DNA of 64,000 bases, taken from Celeribacter neptunius. Lineage in GTDB: Bacteria > Pseudomonadota > Alphaproteobacteria > Rhodobacterales > Rhodobacteraceae. Shown one piece after another: positions 46,122-54,856 of the stretch. The position numbers and the translations under genes are program-made. Positions within the stretch are counted from its first letter, which is position 1, and the number at the start of each line of letters is the position of its first letter. A model generated the notes under the pieces. It did no database searches. It was not told the origin of the DNA and saw nothing but the letters and a program-made list of their open reading frames with translations. The DNA lies in the NCBI RefSeq assembly GCF_900113955.1, contig NZ_FORH01000003.1, positions 186,001-250,000 of the forward strand, read 5' to 3'.

Positions 46122-47365
46122 AGCCCTTCCTCCTTCGACATGAATTTGAAGAAGAAGACCGAGAACGCCAGCAGACAGCCAAAGATCACCACCGCCACAG
46201 CGGCGCCCGCGCCGATGTTGGAGACGGCAAAGGCCTGTTCATAGACATTAACGGTCAAGACCCTTGTGCCCGCATTGCCGCCGGTCAGAAGGAAGATGTC
46301 GTCGAACTTGTTGAAGGTCCAGATGAACCTGAGCAGGAACAGCACCGACAGAATGCCCAAGAGTTGCGGCAGGCTGAGATACCAGAATTGCTGGAACGGC
46401 GAAGCCCCATCCATATCGGCGGCCTCGTACATATCGGTCGGGATCGATTGCATCCGTGCCAGGATGAACAGGAAGGAGAGCGGGAAATAGCGCCAGATCT
46501 CGAACAGGGTCACCATGATCAGGGCCAGCGGTCGCTCGCCAAAGAAATTGATCGCCTGATCCGTCACCCCCATCTGCACCAGAAGCGCATTGGCGGAGCC
46601 GGAAAACGGGTCGAACAACAGGATCCAGGCAAAGGCCACGGCGATCACCGGTGCCACATAGGGGAACAGGTAAAGTCCGCGCAGAATCCCCTGCCCCTTG
46701 AAAGAATGATTGAGCAGCATGGAGGCAAAAAGCCCCATGATCATCGCCCCGAGCGTGCCGAAGATGGTGTAAAACAGGGTCACACCCAACACCGACCAGA
46801 ACTCGCCGCCGTCAAATACGGATACGAAATTCTGCAGCGTGAACTGATTGTTGGTGAGCACGAATGAGGCTTTGCCGTCGACCTCGACCGGATCGGCATC
46901 GACATCGCGCCCGGCGTCGAACCAGGCCTGTTCGGTCACCACCGGAATATTCAGCGTTTCGCGATAGCCACCCTCCCAATCGCCCAGATCGCAGGAGAGC
47001 GTCGTCTCAGAGAGGGTACAGCGCGGATCGAGCGCCCCGTTCAACGAAAGGCCGGCGGGCCAGGTGTCGGTCAGCGTCACCCCGGTGATCGCCGAGGTCG
47101 GCGAGGAGTTGCGCAAGCGGTAGCGCAGCGTCGCCTCGTCGCCAGCGGCGGCAGGACGTCCGCGCAGGTCTTCGCGCACCACCGTTTCCGGCGCCCGCAA
47201 ATCGGCCAGCGACACGGGTTTGACGGAGATCCAGAACACCGCCAGAAGCGGCAGGATCACCACGAGAGAAACCGCGAGAAGGGTCGGGGTCAAAAGCCCC
47301 CAGGCAAGCCGCGCCTCGGTACGGGCCAAAGGCCCGGTGCCGCGCGGCGGTCCGATGTCAGACAT
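46118..47365 (-). CDS. Sugar ABC transporter permease (MalF type) with periplasmic beta-domain insertion
   Basis: A 415-residue permease. Helix one lies at about 22-47. A large periplasmic insertion (about 60-175) then precedes helix two near 190. Its middle (about 75-145) reads like a DUF11-type beta-sandwich: LRYRLRNSSPTSAITGVTLT, WPAGLSLNGA, then a Cys pair (C116, C125). E. coli MalF also has a large loop after its early helices that touches the binding protein, but this one is differently built. The core is standard, with EAADMDGASPFQQFWYLSLP as EAA loop. I chose the ATG at 47365 (MSDIGPPRG). Confidence 0.88.
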   Translation of the reverse strand: MSDIGPPRGTGPLARTEARLAWGLLTPTLLAVSLVVILPLLAVFWISVKPVSLADLRAPETVVREDLRGRPAAAGDEATLRYRLRNSSPTSAITGVTLTDTWPAGLSLNGALDPRCTLSETTLSCDLGDWEGGYRETLNIPVVTEQAWFDAGRDVDADPVEVDGKASFVLTNNQFTLQNFVSVFDGGEFWSVLGVTLFYTIFGTLGAMIMGLFASMLLNHSFKGQGILRGLYLFPYVAPVIAVAFAWILLFDPFSGSANALLVQMGVTDQAINFFGERPLALIMVTLFEIWRYFPLSFLFILARMQSIPTDMYEAADMDGASPFQQFWYLSLPQLLGILSVLFLLRFIWTFNKFDDIFLLTGGNAGTRVLTVNVYEQAFAVSNIGAGAAVAVVIFGCLLAFSVFFFKFMSKEEGL

Positions 47366-47468
47366 GGAAAACTCCCCGTCCGAAAGATGGAGGATAGGGG
47401 GCGGCCAGAGCGACCGCCCCGCAGATGTCACACGCGTTGAAAATCGCGTGTGTTGAACGATCGGGCGC

Positions 47469-48818
47469 TTACTTGATCGCGCTCAGCTCGGCGTTCATCT
47501 CGGCCACGGCGGTGGCGGCATCGATTTCACCATCGATATACTCGCGCACGACGCGGTTGATGACTTGCGAGTTGTTCATCTTGGACGCCAGACCAAGCTG
47601 ACCTTCCTTGACGCCCCAACGCTGTGCCACATCGAGACCGCCGACGATCTTGTCGATCATGTCCTGAGCATAGAGATCGCCCAAGGGCGCCTTGCGATCC
47701 ACACCAACCGGCAGTTTCGCCCATTCCTGGATAAAATATTCCGGTGCATTGGCCGTACCGCGACGGGTCGGGAACATGCCTTCGGGCGCGATCGAGAGCG
47801 TCTGGACATAGCCCTCATCCATCGAGAAGGCGACGAATTCCTCTGCCGCATCGGTATCCGCATCGGTGGTGATGCCGAAATAGTTGATATTGGCATAGGC
47901 GGCGCCCTCCGGGTTCGAAGGACCGGAGAAGGTGGTCACGATACCGGTCTTGGAGGCGAGATCGGTCGAGGTCGGATCATCGTTGATCGTGGGCGGAGCA
48001 CTGTCGCGCAGACCGGCCAGCTCATCGAGAATGAAGGGCGACCAGATGATCATCGCGGCATTGCCGGAGAAATACAGCGTGCGCGACTGATCCCAGAACA
48101 GATCGCCCGGAGGCGAAGCGTCGGCGAGCTTCTTGTAGAACTCGAGAACTTCGGTGGTTTTCGCCTCGTCGAGCGGCGCAAAGCCGTTCTCGTCCACCGG
48201 GCTCACGCCATTGGCGAGGAAGACATGTTCGAGCACCTGCGACATGAAGGCTTCGTCCACCTTGGTCGCCGCCACGAACCCGTACATTTCCGGCGGATTG
48301 TGCAGTTTCTCAAGCGCGGCTTCCACCGCCGCATAGGAATTCGGCGCCGCAAGACCGGCAGCATCGAACAGATCCTTGCGATAGACGATCATCTGGGTCC
48401 AGCCATTGGCCGGCACGGAAGCATAGCCGTCGTCCATGGCCGCCATGCCGAGAGCCCCCGGGGCGAATGTGTCGGCGCCGAGGGTTTCGATCACATCGGT
48501 GGCGGCATCCATGTCGAGGATACCGGCCTCGGCCCAGGGCAGCGCATATTGCAGCGAATGATAGATCACATCCGGCAGATCGCCCGCCGCATAGGCGGCC
48601 GTAGCGCGGGTGCCCAGCTCGGATTCGGTGACCGGGATCACCTCGACCGCGGTGCCGGTTTTCTCTTCAAAAGCTTTCGCCATCGCCTCCTGCTTTGCCA
48701 AGCGATCCGGCTGTTCCTCCGTGGTCCAGAACCGCAGGGTCTCTGCGGAGGCGGCAAAACTCATGAGCGCCAAAGCGCTCGCGGTCGTTGCCAAAAGCAT
48801 TTGTTTTCTAAGGGTCAT
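47469..48818 (-). CDS. Sugar ABC transporter substrate-binding protein
   Basis: A 449-residue extracytoplasmic binding protein of family 1. The signal peptide MTLRKQMLLATTASALALMS continues to AASA before ETLRFWTTEE. Typical segments are VIPVTESELGTRATAAYAAG and DVIYHSLQYALPWAEAGIL. The ATG at 48818 is preceded by AGGGAGAGAG. It is encoded 41 bases downstream of the LacI regulator and just upstream of two permeases. Likely ligand: an alpha-linked glucoside or a glycosylglycerate, judged from the neighbouring GH63-like hydrolase. Confidence 0.92.
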   Translation of the reverse strand: MTLRKQMLLATTASALALMSFAASAETLRFWTTEEQPDRLAKQEAMAKAFEEKTGTAVEVIPVTESELGTRATAAYAAGDLPDVIYHSLQYALPWAEAGILDMDAATDVIETLGADTFAPGALGMAAMDDGYASVPANGWTQMIVYRKDLFDAAGLAAPNSYAAVEAALEKLHNPPEMYGFVAATKVDEAFMSQVLEHVFLANGVSPVDENGFAPLDEAKTTEVLEFYKKLADASPPGDLFWDQSRTLYFSGNAAMIIWSPFILDELAGLRDSAPPTINDDPTSTDLASKTGIVTTFSGPSNPEGAAYANINYFGITTDADTDAAEEFVAFSMDEGYVQTLSIAPEGMFPTRRGTANAPEYFIQEWAKLPVGVDRKAPLGDLYAQDMIDKIVGGLDVAQRWGVKEGQLGLASKMNNSQVINRVVREYIDGEIDAATAVAEMNAELSAIK

Positions 48819-48859
48819 CTCTCTCTCCCTGAGTTGGTGAGTTGAACTCTCTGTACGTT

Positions 48860-49984
48860 TTAAATCTGGTCCGACAGTTCCTGAGCGGAAAGTCGGACCA
48901 TGTGGCGCGCCAGTTGATCCGGCGTCATCGACGGGCGGCCGGTGGAGCCGCCCGGTTGAAAGTCTGCAGTGATAAGATCCTGGGTCACGGGCACGCCCGC
49001 GTCGCGGATCCGGGCGATGAACATGGCGCCCAGAGCGGCACCTGCCTTGCGATTGTCGACGGCGAAACTTGCCAGGCGTGGCCACATCGCCTGCGCCTCG
49101 GGCGAGCCGTCATAGCCGATCACCGAAAGCTCGGACCCGATTTTCAACCCCAGCACATTGGCCACCTCGTAAACGCCACGGGCCAGGGTATCGGTGGCAC
49201 ATAGAATGGCCGTCGGCGGCAGCTCCAGTGCCAGAAGACGCCGTGTCGCCTGCGCCGCCTCATCGGGCGAGAGCGCGCCTTCGCTGATCAGTTCGGGCGC
49301 GGCATCAATCCCGGCTTCGAGCAAGCCCGCCAGATAGCCCTCGCGGCGCAGATGCGAATAGGCATAGTGGGTCGAGCTGCCGATATAGGCGATGCGTGTA
49401 TGGCCGAGACCGGCCAGCCACGCGACGGCATCGCGCATGGAGGTCTCGCTCGCGACGTCAAAATAAGACATTTCTTTATGGTCTTTTGGCCGACCATAGC
49501 AAATAAATGGGATTTCCTCGCGATCCAGGAAAGCGATCCGAGGGTCCTGCCAGAGCACACGCGGCAGGATGAACCCATCGGCCTTATGATCCTGCACCAG
49601 ATCGCGCATGATCTTGAGCGTGTCGCTCTCATTCTCGGAGGTGGCGACCGTGAGGGTCCAGCCCTCTTTCGAGGCCGCCTGCGTCAGCCCGGCGAGGAAC
49701 TCCGCCAGGAACGGCCGGTGCGCATCGTGTTCGGAAAGCTCAACCACGAGGCCCAGCGAACAGCTGCGCCCGGTCTTGATCGCCTGAGCATGGCTCAACG
49801 GGCGATAGCCCATGGCCTGCGCCGCACGTTCGACCCGCACACGGGTGGTTTCGGAAATGTCGGGATAGCCGTTCAAGGCACGGGACACCGTCCCCTTCGT
49901 CAGGCTCAACGCCTGAGAAAGATCCGTAATCGTCACCCGCGCATTATCGCGGGAGCGTCGATCCATTTTGGTATCTGTCCGCAC
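48860..49984 (-). CDS. LacI-family repressor of the sugar operon
   Basis: A 374-residue LacI/GalR regulator. The HTH is VTITDLSQALSLTKGTVSRA (about 17-36) and the hinge includes MGYRPLSHAQAIKTGR. The ligand domain contains YIGSSTHYAYSHLRREGYLAG and GYDGSPEAQAMWPRLASF. I chose the GTG at 49984 because GGAGG lies eight bases before it; an internal ATG at 49966 has no such site. It is first in the sugar operon and is preceded by a perfect 16-base palindrome, so autorepression of the whole operon is expected. Confidence 0.92.
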   Translation of the reverse strand: MRTDTKMDRRSRDNARVTITDLSQALSLTKGTVSRALNGYPDISETTRVRVERAAQAMGYRPLSHAQAIKTGRSCSLGLVVELSEHDAHRPFLAEFLAGLTQAASKEGWTLTVATSENESDTLKIMRDLVQDHKADGFILPRVLWQDPRIAFLDREEIPFICYGRPKDHKEMSYFDVASETSMRDAVAWLAGLGHTRIAYIGSSTHYAYSHLRREGYLAGLLEAGIDAAPELISEGALSPDEAAQATRRLLALELPPTAILCATDTLARGVYEVANVLGLKIGSELSVIGYDGSPEAQAMWPRLASFAVDNRKAGAALGAMFIARIRDAGVPVTQDLITADFQPGGSTGRPSMTPDQLARHMVRLSAQELSDQI

Positions 49985-50015
49985 CTGATTCGCCTCCTCC
50001 TCCTCACCAGAAACT

Positions 50016-50031
50016 CCGAAACCGGTTTCGG
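50016..50031. promoter_or_regulatory. LacI-type operator, perfect palindrome
   Basis: CCGAAACCGGTTTCGG is a perfect 16-base palindrome with the CG centre typical of LacI/GalR operators. It lies 31 bases upstream of the repressor's GTG. On the minus strand, TTGCCG and a weak ATTTGA 17 bases on, upstream of it, could form the promoter, placing the operator at the transcription start. Confidence 0.8.
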
Positions 50032-50059
50032 CAATGGATTTTTATCAAATAGTCCGCTT

Positions 50060-50089
50060 TTGCGCTGCGGCAAATTTGCTGCGGCGCAA
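50060..50089. repeat. Composite dyad upstream of the sugar operon
   Basis: A 30-base symmetric element: outer arms TTGCGC/GCGCAA, inner palindrome GCAAATTTGC, separated on both sides by TGCG. It lies just before the putative sugar-operon promoter and after the urtE stop. It could bind a second regulator or form the 3' hairpin of the urt transcript; no T-run follows on the minus strand. Confidence 0.4.
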
Positions 50090-50119
50090 CATGGAAGCGT
50101 TTGATCGGGTGGGGAAAAT

Positions 50120-50818
50120 TCAGGCGATACGGAAGACTTTGGCAGCGTCCTCCTTGGAAATATCGGCCTTGTCATGGGTCGAGGTGACACGCCCGCGCTC
50201 CATGAAAACAAGCTTGTCAGCGAGCTCATAGGCGAATTCGAAATATTGCTCGACGAGCACGATCGCCATGTCGCCGCGGTCGCGCAAAAGCGAGATCACC
50301 CGGCCGATTTGCTGGATGATATTGGGCTGAATGCCCTCGGTCGGCTCATCGAGCAGAAGCAGCTTCGGCTTGATGATGAGCGCCCGGGCGATGGCCAGTT
50401 GCTGTTGCTGCCCGCCCGACAGGTCGCCGCCGCGACGATGCATGAAGTCCTTGAGGATCGGGAAGAGATCGAAAATCTCGTCGGGAATCCTGTGTTCGGA
50501 TTTCGGCAGACAGGTAAATCCCGTCTCGAGATTTTCCTTCACCGTCAAAAGCGGGAAGATCATCCGCCCTTGCGGCACCACGGCGACGCCCTTGTGGGCC
50601 AGACTATGGGCGGGCTGTTTGCCGACATCTTCGCCGTCCAGCGCCATGGTCCCGCCGGAACGCGGATGGGTTCCACAGATGGCTTTCAGAAGCGAGGTCT
50701 TGCCCACCCCGTTGGTGCCCATGACGCAGGTCACCTTGCCGGCCTCGGCCGAGATGTCGACATCATAGAGGATCTGTGACCCGCCGTAATGCAGGGAGAG
50801 GTCTTTCACTTCGAGCAT
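50120..50818 (-). CDS. urtE: Urea ABC transporter ATPase UrtE
   Basis: A 232-residue LivF-type ATPase. Walker A GTNGVGKTSLL (about 34-44), signature LSGGQQQQLAIARAL and Walker B LLLLDEPTEGIQPNIIQQI, whose PTEGIQP form is typical of UrtE. It energises urea import with UrtD. It is the last urt gene here, 12 bases after urtD. No urease genes follow; a LacI-controlled sugar operon does. Confidence 0.93.
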   Translation of the reverse strand: MLEVKDLSLHYGGSQILYDVDISAEAGKVTCVMGTNGVGKTSLLKAICGTHPRSGGTMALDGEDVGKQPAHSLAHKGVAVVPQGRMIFPLLTVKENLETGFTCLPKSEHRIPDEIFDLFPILKDFMHRRGGDLSGGQQQQLAIARALIIKPKLLLLDEPTEGIQPNIIQQIGRVISLLRDRGDMAIVLVEQYFEFAYELADKLVFMERGRVTSTHDKADISKEDAAKVFRIA

Positions 50819-50830
50819 GGCATCTCTCCT

Positions 50831-51595
50831 TTAGCGGCCGAGATAGACGTCGATGACGTCCTGGTTTTGCGTCACATGGTCGAGCGAGCCTTCGGCCAGA
50901 ACCGAGCCCTCGTGCAGCACGGTGACCTTGCAGTCCAGGCGCCGGACAAATTCCATGTCATGCTCAACGACCACAACGGCGCGGGTTTTCGCGGCTTCCT
51001 TGAGGATATCCGTGGTGTGTTCGCGTTCGCCCAAAGTCATCCCGGCGGCGGGCTCATCGACCAACAGGAGCTTGGGGTCCTGTGCCAGCAACATGCCGAT
51101 TTCCAGCCATTGCTTTTGCCCGTGCGACAGCTCGCCGGATTTGCGCGAGAGCTGATCGGCGAGCCCGATCTCGGCGGCCAGCTCCTCGACCTTGGCGAGA
51201 TCCTTGAACTTGGGTTTGAAGAACAGGACCGCAAGCGGATTGCGATCGTTCTTCACCGCCATCAGCAAGTTCTCGAACACGGTCTGATCCTCGAACACCG
51301 TTGGGCGCTGAAATTTGCGACCGATGCCGGCGCGGGCGATCCGCGCCTCGTTCATGCCGATGAGGTTACGCGAAAGATCGCCCCAGAGCACCTTGCCCTC
51401 GTCGGGTTTGGTCTTGCCGGTGACGATATCCATGAACGTGGTCTTGCCCGCCCCGTTCGGCCCGATGATGGCGCGCATTTCGGCGGGGCCAATGGAAAAG
51501 GACAGGTTGTTGATCGCTTTGAACCCGTCGAAGGAGACAGAGATGCCCGAGACTTCGAGCAGCGTGCCGGCGGATTGCGTTGCGGGAGCGCTCAT
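50831..51595 (-). CDS. urtD: Urea ABC transporter ATPase UrtD
   Basis: A 254-residue LivG-type ATPase. Walker A GPNGAGKTTFMDIVTG (about 41-56), signature LSHGQKQWLEIGMLL and Walker B LLLVDEPAAGMT, the last two characteristic of UrtD. Its start overlaps urtC by four bases. It works with UrtE on the UrtBC channel. Confidence 0.94.
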   Translation of the reverse strand: MSAPATQSAGTLLEVSGISVSFDGFKAINNLSFSIGPAEMRAIIGPNGAGKTTFMDIVTGKTKPDEGKVLWGDLSRNLIGMNEARIARAGIGRKFQRPTVFEDQTVFENLLMAVKNDRNPLAVLFFKPKFKDLAKVEELAAEIGLADQLSRKSGELSHGQKQWLEIGMLLAQDPKLLLVDEPAAGMTLGEREHTTDILKEAAKTRAVVVVEHDMEFVRRLDCKVTVLHEGSVLAEGSLDHVTQNQDVIDVYLGR

Positions 51596-52818
51596 TTCTC
51601 GGCCTCCTCTTCACGCAAAGACCCTTTGTCGGGGCCCAGCGGCAGACCATGGCGATCGGGCGACATGCGATGCGAGATCAGATCGAACAACCCGCCGATG
51701 CCCTTGGGCGCGAACAGCGTCACGAGGACAAAGGACAGGCCCAGAAGCACCAGCCACCAATCGACCCATTTGATCGTGTAAAATCCGAGATTGATATCGG
51801 GCGCCTGACCGCCGGTGAAATAGGTCGAGACGAGCGAGACAAACGCAGCGCCGATCACCGCGCCATAGATCCGCCCGCGCCCGCCGATGGCGACCCAGAC
51901 CGCGAGATAGATCGAGGCGATAGGAGCAATTTCCGCCGGGTTGATGATCCCCGCCTGCGGGTAATAGAGCGCGCCGCCAATCGCCGCGATCACGCCGGTG
52001 AGGGTGAAAACGAAGAGCTTGAACCCCTCGACCGAATAGCCGAGGAACCGCACCCGCGCCTCGTCATCGCGAATGCCACGAATGACCGAGCCGAATTTGC
52101 CGGAGACCAGGAAAGTGGCCAGCAGGTACGTCAGGAGAAGCGCCAGGCTTGATGCCCAGAAGAACCAGACCGAGATATAATCCTGTGAAATCGCATCGGC
52201 GCCGGGCAGGTTCTGCAAACCCGACAGACCATTGTTGCCCCGCAGGCCGGAGTCGTTCTGGAACAGGTAGAGCGAGAGCGCCAGCGTCATCGCCTGGGTC
52301 AGGATCGACAGGTAGACGCCGGTGACCCGCGAGCGGAAGGCGAGCCAGCCGAAGATCAGCGCCAGAATACCCGGCACCAGCACGACGAGCGCGATCTGCG
52401 CCCAGAAACTATGGGCGAATGTCCAGATCAGCGGAAAATCACTGGACCCGACCACGCCGAAAATCTGCGTGCCGATGGCATCCGAGATCTCCGAGGGCGT
52501 CGGCGGCAGGGCGGCGGAGGCCATGCTCTCGACCACGATCAGCTTGGTGCGGGCATACATCAGCCACATGCCGATCATATAGCCACCAAGCCCGAAAAAG
52601 GCGAAATGCCCGAGCGACAGGATGCCCGTGTAGCCCCAGACCAGATCCATGGCGATGGCCACGAGCGCAAGACAGAGCGTCTTGCCCAATGTCTTGACGA
52701 AAGAGGTGGAGATCGCCCCCGCGCCATAGGCCTCCGACAGGAAGGTCACGGCGAGGGTAAAGATCACCAGCACAGCGATGAAAATCGGCAGCGAGGGGGT
52801 TTTCTTGAACATGTCCAT
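51592..52818 (-). CDS. urtC: Urea ABC transporter permease UrtC
   Basis: A 408-residue LivM-type permease with about ten helices. Diagnostic pieces are LVWGYTGILSLGHFAFFGLGG, split by the helix, then GGYMIGMWLMY, and the late VSTYFTGGQAPDINLGFYT. A periplasmic loop follows helix three (about 75-130). It forms the channel with UrtB. The C-terminal tail is short and charged. Confidence 0.93.
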   Translation of the reverse strand: MDMFKKTPSLPIFIAVLVIFTLAVTFLSEAYGAGAISTSFVKTLGKTLCLALVAIAMDLVWGYTGILSLGHFAFFGLGGYMIGMWLMYARTKLIVVESMASAALPPTPSEISDAIGTQIFGVVGSSDFPLIWTFAHSFWAQIALVVLVPGILALIFGWLAFRSRVTGVYLSILTQAMTLALSLYLFQNDSGLRGNNGLSGLQNLPGADAISQDYISVWFFWASSLALLLTYLLATFLVSGKFGSVIRGIRDDEARVRFLGYSVEGFKLFVFTLTGVIAAIGGALYYPQAGIINPAEIAPIASIYLAVWVAIGGRGRIYGAVIGAAFVSLVSTYFTGGQAPDINLGFYTIKWVDWWLVLLGLSFVLVTLFAPKGIGGLFDLISHRMSPDRHGLPLGPDKGSLREEEAEK

Positions 52819-52833
52819 GGCTTGATCTCTCCC

Positions 52834-54789
52834 TTAATCGCCAGCCGCACGGCCTTTGAGGGCGATGATGCCCTTGGGCCGGAACTGAATGAATATGATG
52901 ATGAAGACGATCATGTAGGTCTGCGCCGCCAGGGTGTTGGACGGGTTGAACCATTCGATGCCCTTTTGCAGGAAGCCGATCATCGTCGCCCCCAACAGCG
53001 TGCCCCAGATATTGCCAACCCCGCCGACCACCACGGTCATGAAGCTCTGAACGATATAGTCGGCGCCAAGCTCAGAGGTGACTTTCGCGTAAAGCCCGAT
53101 GGCAACCCCGGCAATCCCGGCAATCCCCGACCCGAGCCCGAAGGTCATCATGTTGACCTTGTCCGGGTTGATCCCCATGGACGCCGCCATCGACGGGTTC
53201 TGGGTCACGGCCCGGGTCTCGAGACCCAGCCGCGTCTTTTTCATGATGAACAGAAAGACACCGAGGAAGATCAGCGCCAGCACGAAGATCGCAATACGGA
53301 TATAGGAGATCGACACCACGTCATTAAACGACAGCGCGCCGTCGAGCCAGCCGGGCGAGGTCAACGGCCGGGCCTGGGTGCCGAAGATGTTCTTGGCCAA
53401 CTGCTGAAGCGCGATGGAGACCCCGAAGGTCGCAAGAAGCGTTTCCAGCGGACGGTTGTAGAGCCAGCGGATGATCAGCCGCTCCATGGCGACGCCGGCG
53501 GCGAAGGTCACGGCAAAGGCCAGCGGGATCGCGACAATGATCGACACCGTATAATCCGGGATCACCTGTTGCACGACGTACCCGGTATAGGCGCCCATCA
53601 TGATGAACTCGCCATGCGCCATGTTGATCACCCCCATCACCCCGAAGGTGATGGCAAGGCCGATGGCGGCGAGGAAATAGATCGAGGCCAGAGACAGCCC
53701 GTCGAGCGACAGATCGAAGAACTGGTTGAGCCCTACCGCGCGGTTGATCGAGGCAAGCGTGGCCTCGGCGGCACCGGTCACCGCCCGCGAAGGTTCGTCA
53801 TAGATCTCGGCAAAGCGCACGCCCTGAACTGCGGTTTCTTCGGTCGCGGCCGGATCGAAATCCGGCACCAGCCCCTGATCCGCGAGAGCGGCATAGGCCC
53901 GGTCGCGGGCCTCTTGCGTGTTCAGCTCGGCCAGCGGGATACCGGCCACCGACCCATCCGATATATTGGCCTCGAGCGCAGCTTTGCGCTCCGCCAGGCT
54001 CGGCTGCGGTGTGACGGCACCTGCCGCGACCATCAGTGCATACGCCTCTGCGACCGGAAGATCGCGCGACCCGGCACGCAGCTCGCGTTTCACATTGGCG
54101 GTCTCACCCACCCCATCGGCATAGGCTATATGGGTGGTGACAATCGGATTGAGCGCCGCGCGGGTGTCGAGCGACAGAGAACCCTTGAACCCTTCGATCG
54201 CCGTGACGCGGGCCGCCTCGTCCGGATCGAAGGAAATCGTCAACAGACGTTCGGTGACCTCCTTGAGCGCCCTGATCTCCGGGTCGCTCTCGCTTTTGAT
54301 GGAGGCGCGCAGCGGCGCCAGATGGCTCGCCTCACCGTCGCGCTGGATCGCCAGAAGCGCCTCACGACGCCGTTCGGGATCGGGGTCGTTCAGCTGGAAT
54401 TGCACCAGCGCCGCCGCGATCATCGCACGAATGCCGGAGTTCGGCTTCATTTGTGTCAGCTCGGATTTATCCGCCTGACCAACGGGTCCACCGGTGTCGA
54501 AATCCAACAGATCATAGGCGCTGCCCTCGGCTTTCACCGCTTTGAAAAACACCCCGTCGCTGTCGCGTTGCCACATGTCCTTGGCCTGCCAGGCCTCAAG
54601 CACATCCTGCGCGGCAGGCAGGCCGGAATTGGCCACGGCCTCGATCGCGGGCGCAATGGTCTTGCGCGAGGATTTGACGATGACATCGGCGTGTTCTTGC
54701 AACACGTCCTGAATGGTCCGGTCCTGCCCCTGTACCGGCAGGGCACAGGTCAGCAGAAGCAGACAAGCTGCAATGATGCGGCGGATCAT
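52834..54789 (-). CDS. urtB: Urea ABC transporter permease UrtB, long form
   Basis: A 651-residue protein. The C-terminal 300 residues are a LivH-type permease with LAITFGVMGVINMAHGEFIM and MGINPDKVNMMTFGLGSG. The first 340 residues begin with a signal-like segment (MIRRIIAACLLLLTCALPVQ) and then a soluble helical region with charged repeats, lying in the periplasm. This extension is common in proteobacterial UrtB although its role is unclear, possibly docking UrtA. It lies 67 bases after urtA. Confidence 0.92.
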   Translation of the reverse strand: MIRRIIAACLLLLTCALPVQGQDRTIQDVLQEHADVIVKSSRKTIAPAIEAVANSGLPAAQDVLEAWQAKDMWQRDSDGVFFKAVKAEGSAYDLLDFDTGGPVGQADKSELTQMKPNSGIRAMIAAALVQFQLNDPDPERRREALLAIQRDGEASHLAPLRASIKSESDPEIRALKEVTERLLTISFDPDEAARVTAIEGFKGSLSLDTRAALNPIVTTHIAYADGVGETANVKRELRAGSRDLPVAEAYALMVAAGAVTPQPSLAERKAALEANISDGSVAGIPLAELNTQEARDRAYAALADQGLVPDFDPAATEETAVQGVRFAEIYDEPSRAVTGAAEATLASINRAVGLNQFFDLSLDGLSLASIYFLAAIGLAITFGVMGVINMAHGEFIMMGAYTGYVVQQVIPDYTVSIIVAIPLAFAVTFAAGVAMERLIIRWLYNRPLETLLATFGVSIALQQLAKNIFGTQARPLTSPGWLDGALSFNDVVSISYIRIAIFVLALIFLGVFLFIMKKTRLGLETRAVTQNPSMAASMGINPDKVNMMTFGLGSGIAGIAGVAIGLYAKVTSELGADYIVQSFMTVVVGGVGNIWGTLLGATMIGFLQKGIEWFNPSNTLAAQTYMIVFIIIFIQFRPKGIIALKGRAAGD

Positions 54790-54856
54790 GAAAGTACTTT
54801 CCGAGTGGGGAGTGCGGGAGGGCGCAAAATGCGCCCTCCCGAAGCGGTCGGTCAGC

